NCBI RefSeq assembly: GCF_002207865.1
Contig: NZ_BDQM01000002.1
Coordinates: 124,001-188,000, forward strand
Length of the DNA stretch: 64,000 bases
Direction of reading: 5' to 3'
Source of the DNA: Colwellia marinimaniae
GTDB taxonomy: Bacteria; Pseudomonadota; Gammaproteobacteria; Enterobacterales; Alteromonadaceae
The notes under the pieces: model-generated
The model's database searches: none
Seen by the model: only the letters and a program-made list of their open reading frames with translations
Told to the model about the DNA's origin: nothing
In this document: positions 50,354-58,639 of the stretch, in pieces
Layout of the letters: each line of letters opens with the position of its first letter
Position numbering within the stretch: position 1 is the stretch's first letter
Position numbers and translations under genes: made by a program

Positions 50354-51214
50354 ATGGCTATTCTCAAAGCGAAAGAATACTTTGGTGTTATCGGACATAA
50401 CAAAAACAGCCTCAACGAGGTTTGTCATAGACTAGATGATAAACTTGCCTTCAAAATCATACCTTCTCTTGAGCATATAAAAAAGCTCAATGGCTCTTTA
50501 GGTGCCATTGCTTATGTAATGGACTGCCATTCTGAACTTCACTGTTATAATATAGAAACTATCAGTCGTGATTTTTCAAAAAAATCACTTTATATTTTGT
50601 CCGCTTGCATCTCAATACCTATGCTGCATCATGCGCTGAAACTCGGTGTTAAAGATGTGTTCCATCTGCCGATGAATAACCAAGCCTTGACTAACCTGTT
50701 AGTTGAACTTAACGAAACCACTGATATTGATTGTTTTGAACAAGAGTCAATAACAAGTGATTTTATGCCCGCCATAGAAGAGCTAATAAGTCATCCTTTA
50801 GAGGGACTGTTTGAATTAATCGAGCAACATTTTTTCGATGCCCCGTCACTAAAACAAGCATCGAATAGTTTATATTTAAGCCCTAGTCGTATTAGTCATA
50901 TGTTTAAAGATTTATGTGGTGTTGGTTATTGCCAATATATTTTATGTCGACGCTTGGAAGAGAGTGAGTACCTCTTACGTCAAGAAAATTCTTCTGTCAC
51001 CAATGTTTCTTTTGCTGTTGGTTTCTCAAATCCATCACACTTTTGCCGCAGCTTTAAAGAGCATCTTGGTCTAACACCAACCGCATATATCAAAAAGGAA
51101 CTAGGCATAGAGCTCAGCTGCTTATATCAGCGATATCAAAAATTAAGAATGGAATTATTGCCAATAACGAAAATACAGCAAGCAAAAAATCGTCGCCTTA
51201 GTGCTCTTAATTGA
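50354..51214 (+). CDS. AraC-family regulator with a receiver-like N-terminal domain
   Basis: The C-terminal 95 residues are a double helix-turn-helix of the AraC/XylS type: LKQASNSLYLSPSRISHMFK, and VTNVSFAVGFSNPSHFCRSF followed by KEHLGLTPTAYIKKEL. The N-terminal 125 residues look like a degenerate response-regulator receiver (HALKLGVKDVFHLPMNNQAL resembles the end of that fold) but lack the acidic pair after strand 1. I place the start at ATG 50354, which has AAGGA five bases upstream. Earlier ATG 50348 and TTG 50309 are poorer. It precedes the L,D-transpeptidase and the Tad locus, and might control them. Confidence 0.8.
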   Translation: MAILKAKEYFGVIGHNKNSLNEVCHRLDDKLAFKIIPSLEHIKKLNGSLGAIAYVMDCHSELHCYNIETISRDFSKKSLYILSACISIPMLHHALKLGVKDVFHLPMNNQALTNLLVELNETTDIDCFEQESITSDFMPAIEELISHPLEGLFELIEQHFFDAPSLKQASNSLYLSPSRISHMFKDLCGVGYCQYILCRRLEESEYLLRQENSSVTNVSFAVGFSNPSHFCRSFKEHLGLTPTAYIKKELGIELSCLYQRYQKLRMELLPITKIQQAKNRRLSALN

Positions 51215-51269
51215 TAGCTATCGACTTAAGTAAAAGCCAGTTGCATAACGAAAAAACCAAGGAGATAAA

Positions 51270-52817
51270 GTGAAATCAATCATGATTCTTTTATATTTTT
51301 TATTGTTAAGCAATACGATGGCAAAAACAGTGCAAGCTTTTGTATTTACTGAAAACTTTTTGGATAACTCCTCAGTAATGGTTTTACCAGTAGGGCTATT
51401 AGCTCAAGATAAGCAGCTTAACTATCAGCAGTTGATAGCTCATCATAGTAAAAATTATTTATGGCTTGAACATGATAAACTCAATTTATCAGGGCTGTCA
51501 TTATTAAGCTTACTGAATGATCTCGGTATTCACCCGTTAGCTTTTGATGATATCAATAACTTAGCGGGTCCGCAGGGTAAAAAAATTGATCAACTGCTCA
51601 CTCAGCAATTATTTACTATTGCTACTTTATTTAATGGTTATCAGTTTAAGCCGCAAGAAAAACCCCGTGCAGACATCCTTAAAGCAGTAAAAAATAATCA
51701 GCTTGCCCGTTATGTTGAGCAGTTATTACCACAATTTGATCAAGTGATACGTCTGCGCATGGCAATTACCCATTACCGTAAATTAACAGAAACGCCTTGG
51801 CCAGTAATTGATGAAAAATTATCCTTAAGGTTAGGTCAAGGACATAAAGATGTTATTAAGCTGCGCAGTATTTTAGTTGCTTTAGCCGATCTTAGCACAG
51901 CACAGTACTCCCACTATCGGCGGCATATTTTTGATCCAGAAGTCATTAGCGCCCTTAAAAAATTTCAAGCTCGACATGGTTTAACCGCCAATGGCAAGTT
52001 AACGGCGAAAACAATTAAAGCACTTAATACCAAGCCAGAGAAACGCCTTAAAATCATGCAAATCAATTTATGGCGTTGGTTATCATTACCCAGTAAACCA
52101 CCATCACGTTATATACTGGTTAATATTCCCGCCTATCGTTTATACTTTATTGAAAACCAGCAAGAAACATTATCGATGAAAGTGATTGTTGGTGATAATC
52201 AGCACCCTACCCCGATAATGGTCACTAAAGTGAGCAGTGTCACCATCAATCCACAATGGACACCAACCTATAATATTATTCATAAAGAGTTATTAGTCGA
52301 GAATTCTCGCAACCCAGGCTCACTAAGACGGCAAAACTTTAAATTGGCAAAAGGCTATGGTGCTAAGCAAGTGCTTCGACCTGTTTTTAATGATTCCCGC
52401 TCAATAAAGGCCGCTTTGGGAGAGTACAAATTAATACAGGTAGCAGGAAAAAAAAATGCTTTGGGAAAATACCGTTTTAATATAAAAAACTTTCATTCAG
52501 TCTATTTACATGATACCCCAGCAAAACATCTTTTTTCGAAAAAATATCGGGCGCTAAGTCATGGTTGTGTACGTTTACAATACGCCAATTTACTGGTTGA
52601 AAAATTTATGACTAATGAGCCTAAAAACAAACAACGGCAAGTAAGAAATGCACTCGCGGTGAAAAAAACCCAGCACATCAAACTAGCGCAAAGCATTGCG
52701 GTTTACCTCACTTATCAAACTGTTTGGTTAAGCCCTACGGGTAAAATACAGTGGTTGGCCGATATTTATCAACAAGATACCGCTGTTAACGTCACCATCA
52801 CCGCCAGCATATTATAA
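51270..52817 (+). CDS. L,D-transpeptidase (YcbB/LdtD-like)
   Basis: An N-terminal signal peptide precedes a peptidoglycan-binding domain (ALKKFQARHGLTANGKLTAK, about residue 222) and a YkuD catalytic domain with YLHDTPAKHLF and SHGCVRLQ, where Cys about 432 is the nucleophile. The length of 515 is normal for the YcbB group. It makes 3-3 cross-links in the periplasm. Start is GTG 51270 with AAGGAG upstream. It lies 55 bp after the AraC-type gene. Its final codons are duplicated 133 bp downstream. Confidence 0.9.
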   Translation: MKSIMILLYFLLLSNTMAKTVQAFVFTENFLDNSSVMVLPVGLLAQDKQLNYQQLIAHHSKNYLWLEHDKLNLSGLSLLSLLNDLGIHPLAFDDINNLAGPQGKKIDQLLTQQLFTIATLFNGYQFKPQEKPRADILKAVKNNQLARYVEQLLPQFDQVIRLRMAITHYRKLTETPWPVIDEKLSLRLGQGHKDVIKLRSILVALADLSTAQYSHYRRHIFDPEVISALKKFQARHGLTANGKLTAKTIKALNTKPEKRLKIMQINLWRWLSLPSKPPSRYILVNIPAYRLYFIENQQETLSMKVIVGDNQHPTPIMVTKVSSVTINPQWTPTYNIIHKELLVENSRNPGSLRRQNFKLAKGYGAKQVLRPVFNDSRSIKAALGEYKLIQVAGKKNALGKYRFNIKNFHSVYLHDTPAKHLFSKKYRALSHGCVRLQYANLLVEKFMTNEPKNKQRQVRNALAVKKTQHIKLAQSIAVYLTYQTVWLSPTGKIQWLADIYQQDTAVNVTITASIL

Positions 52818-52990
52818 TTACCCGTAGGCGGGAACTTGTTCGCTTCCTTACCCATGCGCGATTAAAATCCCGCCTACGCATTATCCATGCGCTTCTTTAT
52901 CTGCAACGCAGCAGCAGAGAAGCTGCGCTGTCACCGCCAGCATATTATAATTACCCGTAGGCGGGAACTTGTTCGCGCTTCCTTACCAAC
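52798..52990. repeat. 133-bp offset direct repeat at the transpeptidase 3' end
   Basis: A 46-bp sequence, 52798-52843 (starting TCACCGCCAGCATATTATAA), recurs exactly at 52931-52976. Similarity goes on for about nine bases (TTCCTTACC) after a two-base indel. The first copy includes the last codons of the transpeptidase gene. This looks like a partial tandem duplication. Confidence 0.85.
52824..52877. repeat. GTAGGCG hairpin repeat, copy B
   Basis: Left arm GTAGGCGGGAACTTGTTCGC (52824-52843), right arm ending ATCCCGCCTAC (52867-52877). It shares 19 of 20 left-arm bases with copy A at 6584. A third, half copy lies at 52957-52976, lacking the right arm, as part of the direct duplication. Confidence 0.75.
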
Positions 52991-53074
52991 TCGCAACTGG
53001 GTGCAATAGATAGCAATCTGATGTTAGCGACATCAAATAAAACCGACTAACTTTATTAGTACGCTCAATTTATA

Positions 53075-53127
53075 TCTTAAACGGAAAGTCTTAAACGATA
53101 GTCTTAACCGATATTGATAAACCGTAT
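53075..53127. promoter_or_regulatory. Four 13-14-bp tandem repeats upstream of flp
   Basis: TCTTAAACGGAAAG (53075), TCTTAAACGATAG (53089), TCTTAACCGATAT (53102) and TGATAAACCGTAT (53115) follow head to tail, about 200 bp before flp. Regular spacing suggests a binding array for a regulator. A separate inverted repeat GGTACTTA/TAAGTACC lies at 53198-53205 and 53214-53221. Confidence 0.45.
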
Positions 53128-53325
53128 TAAGTTTAATTGACTGTATTGAGTAAAACAGCAAAGGATTGCTTGCAACTGCCTTTGTCATTAACTAGTCGGT
53201 ACTTACCTTCTGTTAAGTACCTGAATAGTACCTTCGTCCTAGCAGCAGCTAGAGGATAGACCAAGTGCATTTGTTAGCTCATGCTTTGCAATCAAGCATA
53301 AACATTAATGGTTTTGGAGCATCTA

Positions 53326-53586
53326 ATGAATAAATTAACTCAATCTATGAAAAGTTTTCTTAAAGATTTTATTGCAGATGAAAGTGGTTTGACCGCGGTT
53401 GAATATGCCATTGCCGGTGGTTTAGTGGTTGGTGGTATGGTCGGCGCCTTTCTAACTTTAGGCGAGAGTGCTACCGGACAAATTAATACCCTAGCTTGTG
53501 CCGCCGAAGGGAAAAGTTATACTGCAGCAACATCCACCACTGCTAATGATGGGACTGTAACTACAACAGCTGCAAGCTGCTCCTAG
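53326..53586 (+). CDS. Flp-family type IVb pilin
   Basis: The prepilin has a short basic leader ending DESG, then the mature N-terminus LTAVEYAIAGGLVVGG with the Flp hallmark Glu5-Tyr6. A CpaA-type peptidase gene follows only 2 bp after the stop. The start ATG 53326 has GGAG at eight bases. At 86 residues it is longer than most Flp pilins (about 55-65). The tail has two cysteines enclosing a Thr/Ala/Ser-rich stretch (CAAEGKSYTAATSTTANDG...), which may form a disulfide loop. It is the first gene of the Tad locus. Confidence 0.9.
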   Translation: MNKLTQSMKSFLKDFIADESGLTAVEYAIAGGLVVGGMVGAFLTLGESATGQINTLACAAEGKSYTAATSTTANDGTVTTTAASCS

Positions 53587-53588
53587 AA

Positions 53589-54164
53589 ATGCTAATGCTG
53601 TTGATAACCTTACTATTGTTGCTTAGCGCTTTATATTTTGATCTGCGCTATCAACGTATACCCAATAAGCTTTGTTTGGCTGGGCTACTAGCTGCCCTTG
53701 CCTTGCAAGCTTATAGCAACCAATGGTATGGCTTAGGGCAAGCATTACTGGGAGCAGGGTTAGCAATGGCCTTGTTATTACCGGCGTTTTATTTTCGTTA
53801 TTTAGGCGCTGGTGATGTCAAGTTAATGATAGCCGTAGGTGCGTTTTCGGGGCCAACCTTATTATTTTGGTCTGTGGTCTATGGCATTATTTTTGGCATT
53901 TTTACCAGTTTTTTCTTAGCGATTTATAAGGTCGGTTGGTCAGGTCTGCTTAAGATGACCAGCCAAGCTTTTATCAACAAAAGTGAAAAACAGTCAGCGG
54001 TCTTGGTGCCCTACGCCCCCGCTTTAGCGTTAGGTTGGTTGTTCGCGTGTTACCTGAGTCCTGAGATAGGCCCAGAAATAGCCGCTGAAATAACGGCAGT
54101 AATAACGGCAGTAATAACCGCTGACATAGCACCGAAAATTGCGGTTCTGCTTAGTCGTAGCTAA
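53589..54164 (+). CDS. cpaA: Prepilin peptidase CpaA/TadV
   Basis: A polytopic membrane protease of 191 residues. The two catalytic aspartates are visible in YFDLRYQRIPNKL (about residue 18) and GAGDVKLMIAVG (about 77), the GxGD hallmark. It cuts the leader from Flp. The C-terminus has an added tail of about 35 residues, Ala/Ile-rich, with a short DNA repeat (GCAGTAATAACG twice). It is 2 bp after flp. Confidence 0.92.
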   Translation: MLMLLITLLLLLSALYFDLRYQRIPNKLCLAGLLAALALQAYSNQWYGLGQALLGAGLAMALLLPAFYFRYLGAGDVKLMIAVGAFSGPTLLFWSVVYGIIFGIFTSFFLAIYKVGWSGLLKMTSQAFINKSEKQSAVLVPYAPALALGWLFACYLSPEIGPEIAAEITAVITAVITADIAPKIAVLLSRS

Positions 54165-54272
54165 TAAAATGGCTAATAAGGTCAGTAACATTTACTAAGT
54201 ACTTACCCTTAGCAGTAAAAACACTTAACAGGCACAGACAAGAAATAACTAAATAATGTTATAGGAATTACC

Positions 54273-55991
54273 ATGGACTCATCACCTTTCGATCGGACTA
54301 ATCAAGCGGGCAACTTAGCTAATAGTGCTGGTGATAGTGCAAGTAATAGCGCAGCTGCTAATACAGTTGAAAGTGTCTCTGGCAATGCTTCTAACACGAT
54401 ATCCGAAAATTTATCTGGCAAGGTCTCAGAGAGTGTCGCTAGCTCCACCCGTGACTCATTACCTCAGACACAATACCCAATTCCACCTAAACATGGTCTG
54501 TCCTTATTACTTAAAAGTGGCCGGAAAAACAGCAAAAAAAACAACCCAGAAAACAATAAAGAATGCAATAAAGAAAGCAGTCAAGGAGATAGTCCCTCCG
54601 TACTTAGCGATAATTCACCATCACTAGTTATTCCTCAAGATGAACAGGCCTTAGCGGCTATGGCAAAACGGCCAAGTACCATTGCCGAAACCGGCCTGTC
54701 CGAACAGTTACTATTACAACTATTAATTAAACATATGTTAGTTGAACATGTGGTCAGTGTACGCCTGTTAGTAGAAAAAATGGCCTTAAGTGGTGGCATT
54801 ATTCAAAATTTATTAGATCATGCCAAAACGATTAACTGGTTGGAAAATCGTCAATCGAGCAAAAGTGGTCAAATGCGTTACGCGCTTAGTGAATTAGGCG
54901 CTACAGAGGCAGAAAAAGCCTTTAACCAAGGCGGTTACCTAGGTATAGCACCTGTGCCTTTATCACAATACAGTGATATTTGTCTGAAACAAACCAGCCG
55001 CAATACCATCATAGTAAAAGAGTTGTTGCAACAACGCTTTAGTAACTTGATGTTTTCAGCCGAGTTAATGGCCACCATAGGTCCAGCATTAAATTCCACT
55101 AAACCTATTTTAATTTATGGGGCTCCTGGGGTAGGTAAAAGTTACCTCTGTCGACATTTGAATCTACTCTTTGGTGATGATGTCTTAATACCAGCCGCTA
55201 TAGAAGTGAATAATATTATTATTCAGCTTTACGATCCACAATTACATATATTAAGCACCAAAGGAGTAAAACAGCATAACGACGCTGCCACATTAGTATC
55301 CTTAACACAGGGTTATGATCCCCGCTGGCATTTATGCCAACGGCCGTTATTAGTCACCGGGGGCGAATTGACGGCTGATATGTTGGAAGTTAATTTTGAT
55401 GCTACTAATCATACTTATAAAGCGCCACTGCAATTAAAAGCCAATAACGGTATTTTATTATTAGATGACTTAGGACGGCAAAAAATTAGCCCGATAGCGC
55501 TATTTAACCGCTGGATCATTCCGTTAGAAGAACGCCGAGATTTTTTGTCCTTACCCAACGGTTTACATTTTGAAATTCCTTTCGAACTCATTTTACTTTT
55601 TTCAACCAATCTAGCGCCACAAGACTTGGTGGATGAAGCCTTCTTACGTCGCTTAGGTTACAAAATTAAGTTTGAAGCCTTATCTGTGGAACTCTATAAA
55701 AAGTTATGGTTTAAAACCTGTGCGGACTATCAACTTACTTGCGAAAATGACATTTTCAATTACTTGGTTGAGCAGCGTCACTATGTCGATCAGAAAGATT
55801 TTTTACCCTGCTTGCCGCGTGATTTATTAAGCATAGTTTGTGATCAAATCAAATTTAATCAATTAGCACCTGTAGTTACCCAGGCGCTTATCTGTTTTGC
55901 CTGGCAACATTACTTTGTGCATAGCTCAGATAACTCGACCCCAGATAAGCCTAACCATCATAATGAGTCAAATAAATTAAGGAGTGAGTAA
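54273..55991 (+). CDS. AAA+ ATPase within the Tad locus
   Basis: Residues 1-110 are Ser/Asn-rich and probably disordered. Residues about 140-215 look like a winged helix (VRLLVEKMALSGGIIQNLLD). The AAA+ core has Walker A GAPGVGKSYL near 284, Walker B ILLLDDLGR near 393, sensor-1 STN near 441, and an Arg pair (FLRRLGY) near 459. It is distinct from the TadA and TadZ ATPases encoded downstream. I recall relatives in other Tad-type loci described as chaperone-like ATPases, not verified here. Its stop overlaps the cpaB start (TAATG), so it is co-translated with the pilus genes. Role unknown; a MoxR-like assembly chaperone is plausible. Confidence 0.82.
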   Translation: MDSSPFDRTNQAGNLANSAGDSASNSAAANTVESVSGNASNTISENLSGKVSESVASSTRDSLPQTQYPIPPKHGLSLLLKSGRKNSKKNNPENNKECNKESSQGDSPSVLSDNSPSLVIPQDEQALAAMAKRPSTIAETGLSEQLLLQLLIKHMLVEHVVSVRLLVEKMALSGGIIQNLLDHAKTINWLENRQSSKSGQMRYALSELGATEAEKAFNQGGYLGIAPVPLSQYSDICLKQTSRNTIIVKELLQQRFSNLMFSAELMATIGPALNSTKPILIYGAPGVGKSYLCRHLNLLFGDDVLIPAAIEVNNIIIQLYDPQLHILSTKGVKQHNDAATLVSLTQGYDPRWHLCQRPLLVTGGELTADMLEVNFDATNHTYKAPLQLKANNGILLLDDLGRQKISPIALFNRWIIPLEERRDFLSLPNGLHFEIPFELILLFSTNLAPQDLVDEAFLRRLGYKIKFEALSVELYKKLWFKTCADYQLTCENDIFNYLVEQRHYVDQKDFLPCLPRDLLSIVCDQIKFNQLAPVVTQALICFAWQHYFVHSSDNSTPDKPNHHNESNKLRSE

Positions 55992-56788
55992 TGAATAAAA
56001 ACACTATTATTTTTATTACCATGTCATTGGTTTTTGGTGTTGGCGCTGTATTAATTGCCAAAAATTGGCTAAATGATAGCCAGAAAGAATTAACCGAAGC
56101 ACAAGTCAATATTGTTATGGCCGCAGTAAGTATTCCAACCGGCACTATTTTAACCGCTAAACATCTCAGTTTAAAAGTGTTTCCAAAATCAATGGCACCA
56201 GATAAAGCGGTGCAAAGTTTAGCTGAGGCTATCGGCAAAGTCGCTAAAAACCAATTTTACCTTGGCGATATTGTTAGACAAGAACGGTTGGCAAAACAAG
56301 GTGATGGCAGTTATTTAGCCAGTTTGATCGGCGAAAATATGCGCGCGATAACCATTCGAGTGAATGATGTTGTTGGTGTTGCTGGTTTTTTATTACCGGG
56401 CAACCGAGTAGATATTCTCAATACTTACCAGCAAGATGGCAAGCCCACAACCGAAGTGATTCTTTCCAATATCAATATACTGGCGGTTGATCAACGTGCC
56501 TCAAGCGGTGAAAACAAACCGCAACTGGTACGCGCGATCACCGTTGAGGTTGATTTAACCCAAGCAGAAATACTAATGAGTGCCCGCAGAAGTGGTTATT
56601 TACAACTTGCCTTACGTAATCCAATTGATGACGAACCGGTAGTTATTGCCAGTGAAAAACCAGCAGCAGAGCCAAAAGTGGATGTTGTTGCTGATATTAC
56701 ACCTAAGCCTGCCCCTAAAATCCGCCAAAGGCAGAGAGTAGAGTTAATCAGAGGTGTTAGACAACAAACCGTGCAGGTAGATATTTAA
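55991..56788 (+). CDS. cpaB: Tad pilus assembly protein CpaB/RcpC
   Basis: One N-terminal membrane segment (TIIFITMSLVFGVGAVLIAK) is followed by a periplasmic SAF-type domain (VSIPTGTILTAKHLSLKVFP, then IGENMRAITIRVNDVVGVAG and FLLPGNRVDIL). These are the standard CpaB features, 265 residues in all. It is thought to help the secretin. It overlaps the ATPase gene by one base and lies 77 bp before cpaC. Confidence 0.9.
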   Translation: MNKNTIIFITMSLVFGVGAVLIAKNWLNDSQKELTEAQVNIVMAAVSIPTGTILTAKHLSLKVFPKSMAPDKAVQSLAEAIGKVAKNQFYLGDIVRQERLAKQGDGSYLASLIGENMRAITIRVNDVVGVAGFLLPGNRVDILNTYQQDGKPTTEVILSNINILAVDQRASSGENKPQLVRAITVEVDLTQAEILMSARRSGYLQLALRNPIDDEPVVIASEKPAAEPKVDVVADITPKPAPKIRQRQRVELIRGVRQQTVQVDI

Positions 56789-56865
56789 TCGCTATTTAAA
56801 GCTGCCGTCGCTTAGCTATTAAATCGAATATATATTGAGGCTCTTGGGCTAATAAGGATACAGTC

Positions 56866-58332
56866 ATGAAAGGTAAAACCGTTAAACTAATTACCCTAAT
56901 CAACTGCTCTATTTTATTGATAATAGTGCAATTATTCATTAGTTCGGCCGTATTAGCTGGGGGACCAACTAAACTAATAAACGATGAATTAAAAGTGCCC
57001 ATTTTCAAGTCAAGAAATCTAACTATGAATCAAACAGTCAGCCGAGTTTCAATAGGTAATGATAAAATAGCGGATATCTTAATATTGCGTGCCAAAGAAC
57101 TTTATATTGTCGGCAAGATGTTAGGTACCACCAATATCATGGTATGGGACGAAGAAGATAAATTGGTTGATATTATCAACCTTGAAGTGACTCATGATTT
57201 ACATAGTTTGCGCCAACGCTTATATCATTATCTGCCCGGTGAAAATATTGGTGTGGAAACATCGCAAGGACAATTAGTACTCAGTGGTCAATCCTCGTCA
57301 TTGGCAAAAATGAATACCGCAGTTGAGCTTGCTAGTGGTTATGCCGAAGCGGCATCGGTAGGTAACGTAAAAAGTAAAGTGCTCAATATGATTTCTATTG
57401 GTGGCGGCCATCAGGTCATGCTTGAAGTGACTGTCGCAGAAGTAAGCACTGAAATTGCGCGTAAATTTAATGCGCATATGTCGTTAACCTTTAAAGGCTC
57501 AGATGGCACCCTTGGTATGGTTAATGGCATTGGAGCAGGGGCGGCGGCCAGCCTTAGCAGTGGCTTTTTTGGCTCTTTAATTAATGGCGATATGCAGTTT
57601 AGCTTTGCCCTAGATGTTGCTAAACAAAATGGTTTAGCAAAAATACTGGCCGAGCCAAACATTACCGCCTTAAGTGGCCAGAAAGCTGAATTTTTAGCTG
57701 GTGGGGAATTTCCCGTGCCGGTACCTGGTGAAAAAGGTACCACGATACAATTTAAAAATTTCGGGGTCGGCGTAAGCTTTGTACCGACGGTATTAGATTC
57801 AGGAAAAATCAATTTAAACCTCAAGATATTAGTCAGTGAATTAAGTAATTCTCATGGCGTTGGCGTTACCCCCATAGGTTCATCATCAACCTTAATAGTC
57901 CCTTCAATTATCAAAAGATCGGCGGAAACCACAGTGGAACTTGCTGATGGCCAAACCATAGCTATCGGTGGTTTGTTAAGTGATACCTTACGCGACAGTG
58001 TGAGTAAGATACCAGGTTTGGGAGATTTGCCCATTTTAGGACAGTTGTTTCGTAGCCATGAATATATTAGTGGTCAAACGGAATTAGTCATTCTGGTAAC
58101 ACCCCGATTAGTCAGACCCTTTAATAAAAAAGATATTTCCTTACCTACCGATGGCTTTGTGCCCGTCTCCGATATGGAGTTTTATCTATTAGGCACAATG
58201 ACCCGGCAAAACAGCCAAAAAGCAACGACATCACCGAATCAAGCAGCAAACCATAACACGCTTATTTTAACCAATGATGGCGGCACTAATCAGCGTTATG
58301 GTCATCAACTTAAAGTAACTAAAAGCGATTAA
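56866..58332 (+). CDS. cpaC: Tad pilus outer-membrane secretin CpaC/RcpA
   Basis: A signal peptide, an N-terminal pilus-formation domain (VGNDKIADILILRAKELYIVGK equivalent, about 50-120), a BON-like segment, and the secretin domain (about 240-420) with LAEPNITALSGQKAEFLAGG and LADGQTIAIGGLL. The protein has 488 residues. It forms the channel for the Flp pilus. It sits between cpaB and the small lipoprotein gene. Confidence 0.93.
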   Translation: MKGKTVKLITLINCSILLIIVQLFISSAVLAGGPTKLINDELKVPIFKSRNLTMNQTVSRVSIGNDKIADILILRAKELYIVGKMLGTTNIMVWDEEDKLVDIINLEVTHDLHSLRQRLYHYLPGENIGVETSQGQLVLSGQSSSLAKMNTAVELASGYAEAASVGNVKSKVLNMISIGGGHQVMLEVTVAEVSTEIARKFNAHMSLTFKGSDGTLGMVNGIGAGAAASLSSGFFGSLINGDMQFSFALDVAKQNGLAKILAEPNITALSGQKAEFLAGGEFPVPVPGEKGTTIQFKNFGVGVSFVPTVLDSGKINLNLKILVSELSNSHGVGVTPIGSSSTLIVPSIIKRSAETTVELADGQTIAIGGLLSDTLRDSVSKIPGLGDLPILGQLFRSHEYISGQTELVILVTPRLVRPFNKKDISLPTDGFVPVSDMEFYLLGTMTRQNSQKATTSPNQAANHNTLILTNDGGTNQRYGHQLKVTKSD

Positions 58333-58361
58333 TAGCCCTAAAATTTAATAAGGAGTTAGTA

Positions 58362-58628
58362 ATGAAAAAATGTAACTTACTCAACAGTACATTGTTAGCC
58401 TTATCAAGCGTACTGATATTGGGCTGTGCCGAGCAACCTAGTTATCAGCTAGCCGTATCGAGCCAACAAATAAAACAAGTGCAAATACTCAACCCCAACG
58501 CAGCAGAGCTAAATGATGGCATTATTGCCACCTTAAATGGTAACTACGGCCAGCATGTCATTAAAAAATATCAACGCAGTGTTTACAGCATGAAAGAATC
58601 TCGTCAAATGACACAGAACACTAAGTAG
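58362..58628 (+). CDS. Small lipoprotein of the Tad locus
   Basis: An 88-residue protein with a lipoprotein signal peptide: hydrophobic core then LILGCAEQP, where Cys22 follows the L-x-G lipobox. No Asp follows at +2 (A-E), so outer-membrane sorting is expected. I do not recognise a family. Its place directly after the secretin, 29 bp away, suggests a pilotin-like or channel-associated role, as small lipoproteins often serve secretins. That role is inference. Confidence 0.75.
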   Translation: MKKCNLLNSTLLALSSVLILGCAEQPSYQLAVSSQQIKQVQILNPNAAELNDGIIATLNGNYGQHVIKKYQRSVYSMKESRQMTQNTK

Positions 58629-58639
58629 GTTAAATACTT

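Noticed and set aside
53075-53127. CRISPR array
   Set aside because: The repeats are 13-14 bp, degenerate and without spacers.
54060-54130. Short repeat in the cpaA tail as a mobile element
   Set aside because: It is a two-copy 12-bp repeat that keeps frame, most likely simple replication slippage.
57411-57824. 137-codon ORF antisense to the secretin gene
   Set aside because: It is a shadow of a well-conserved domain on the plus strand.
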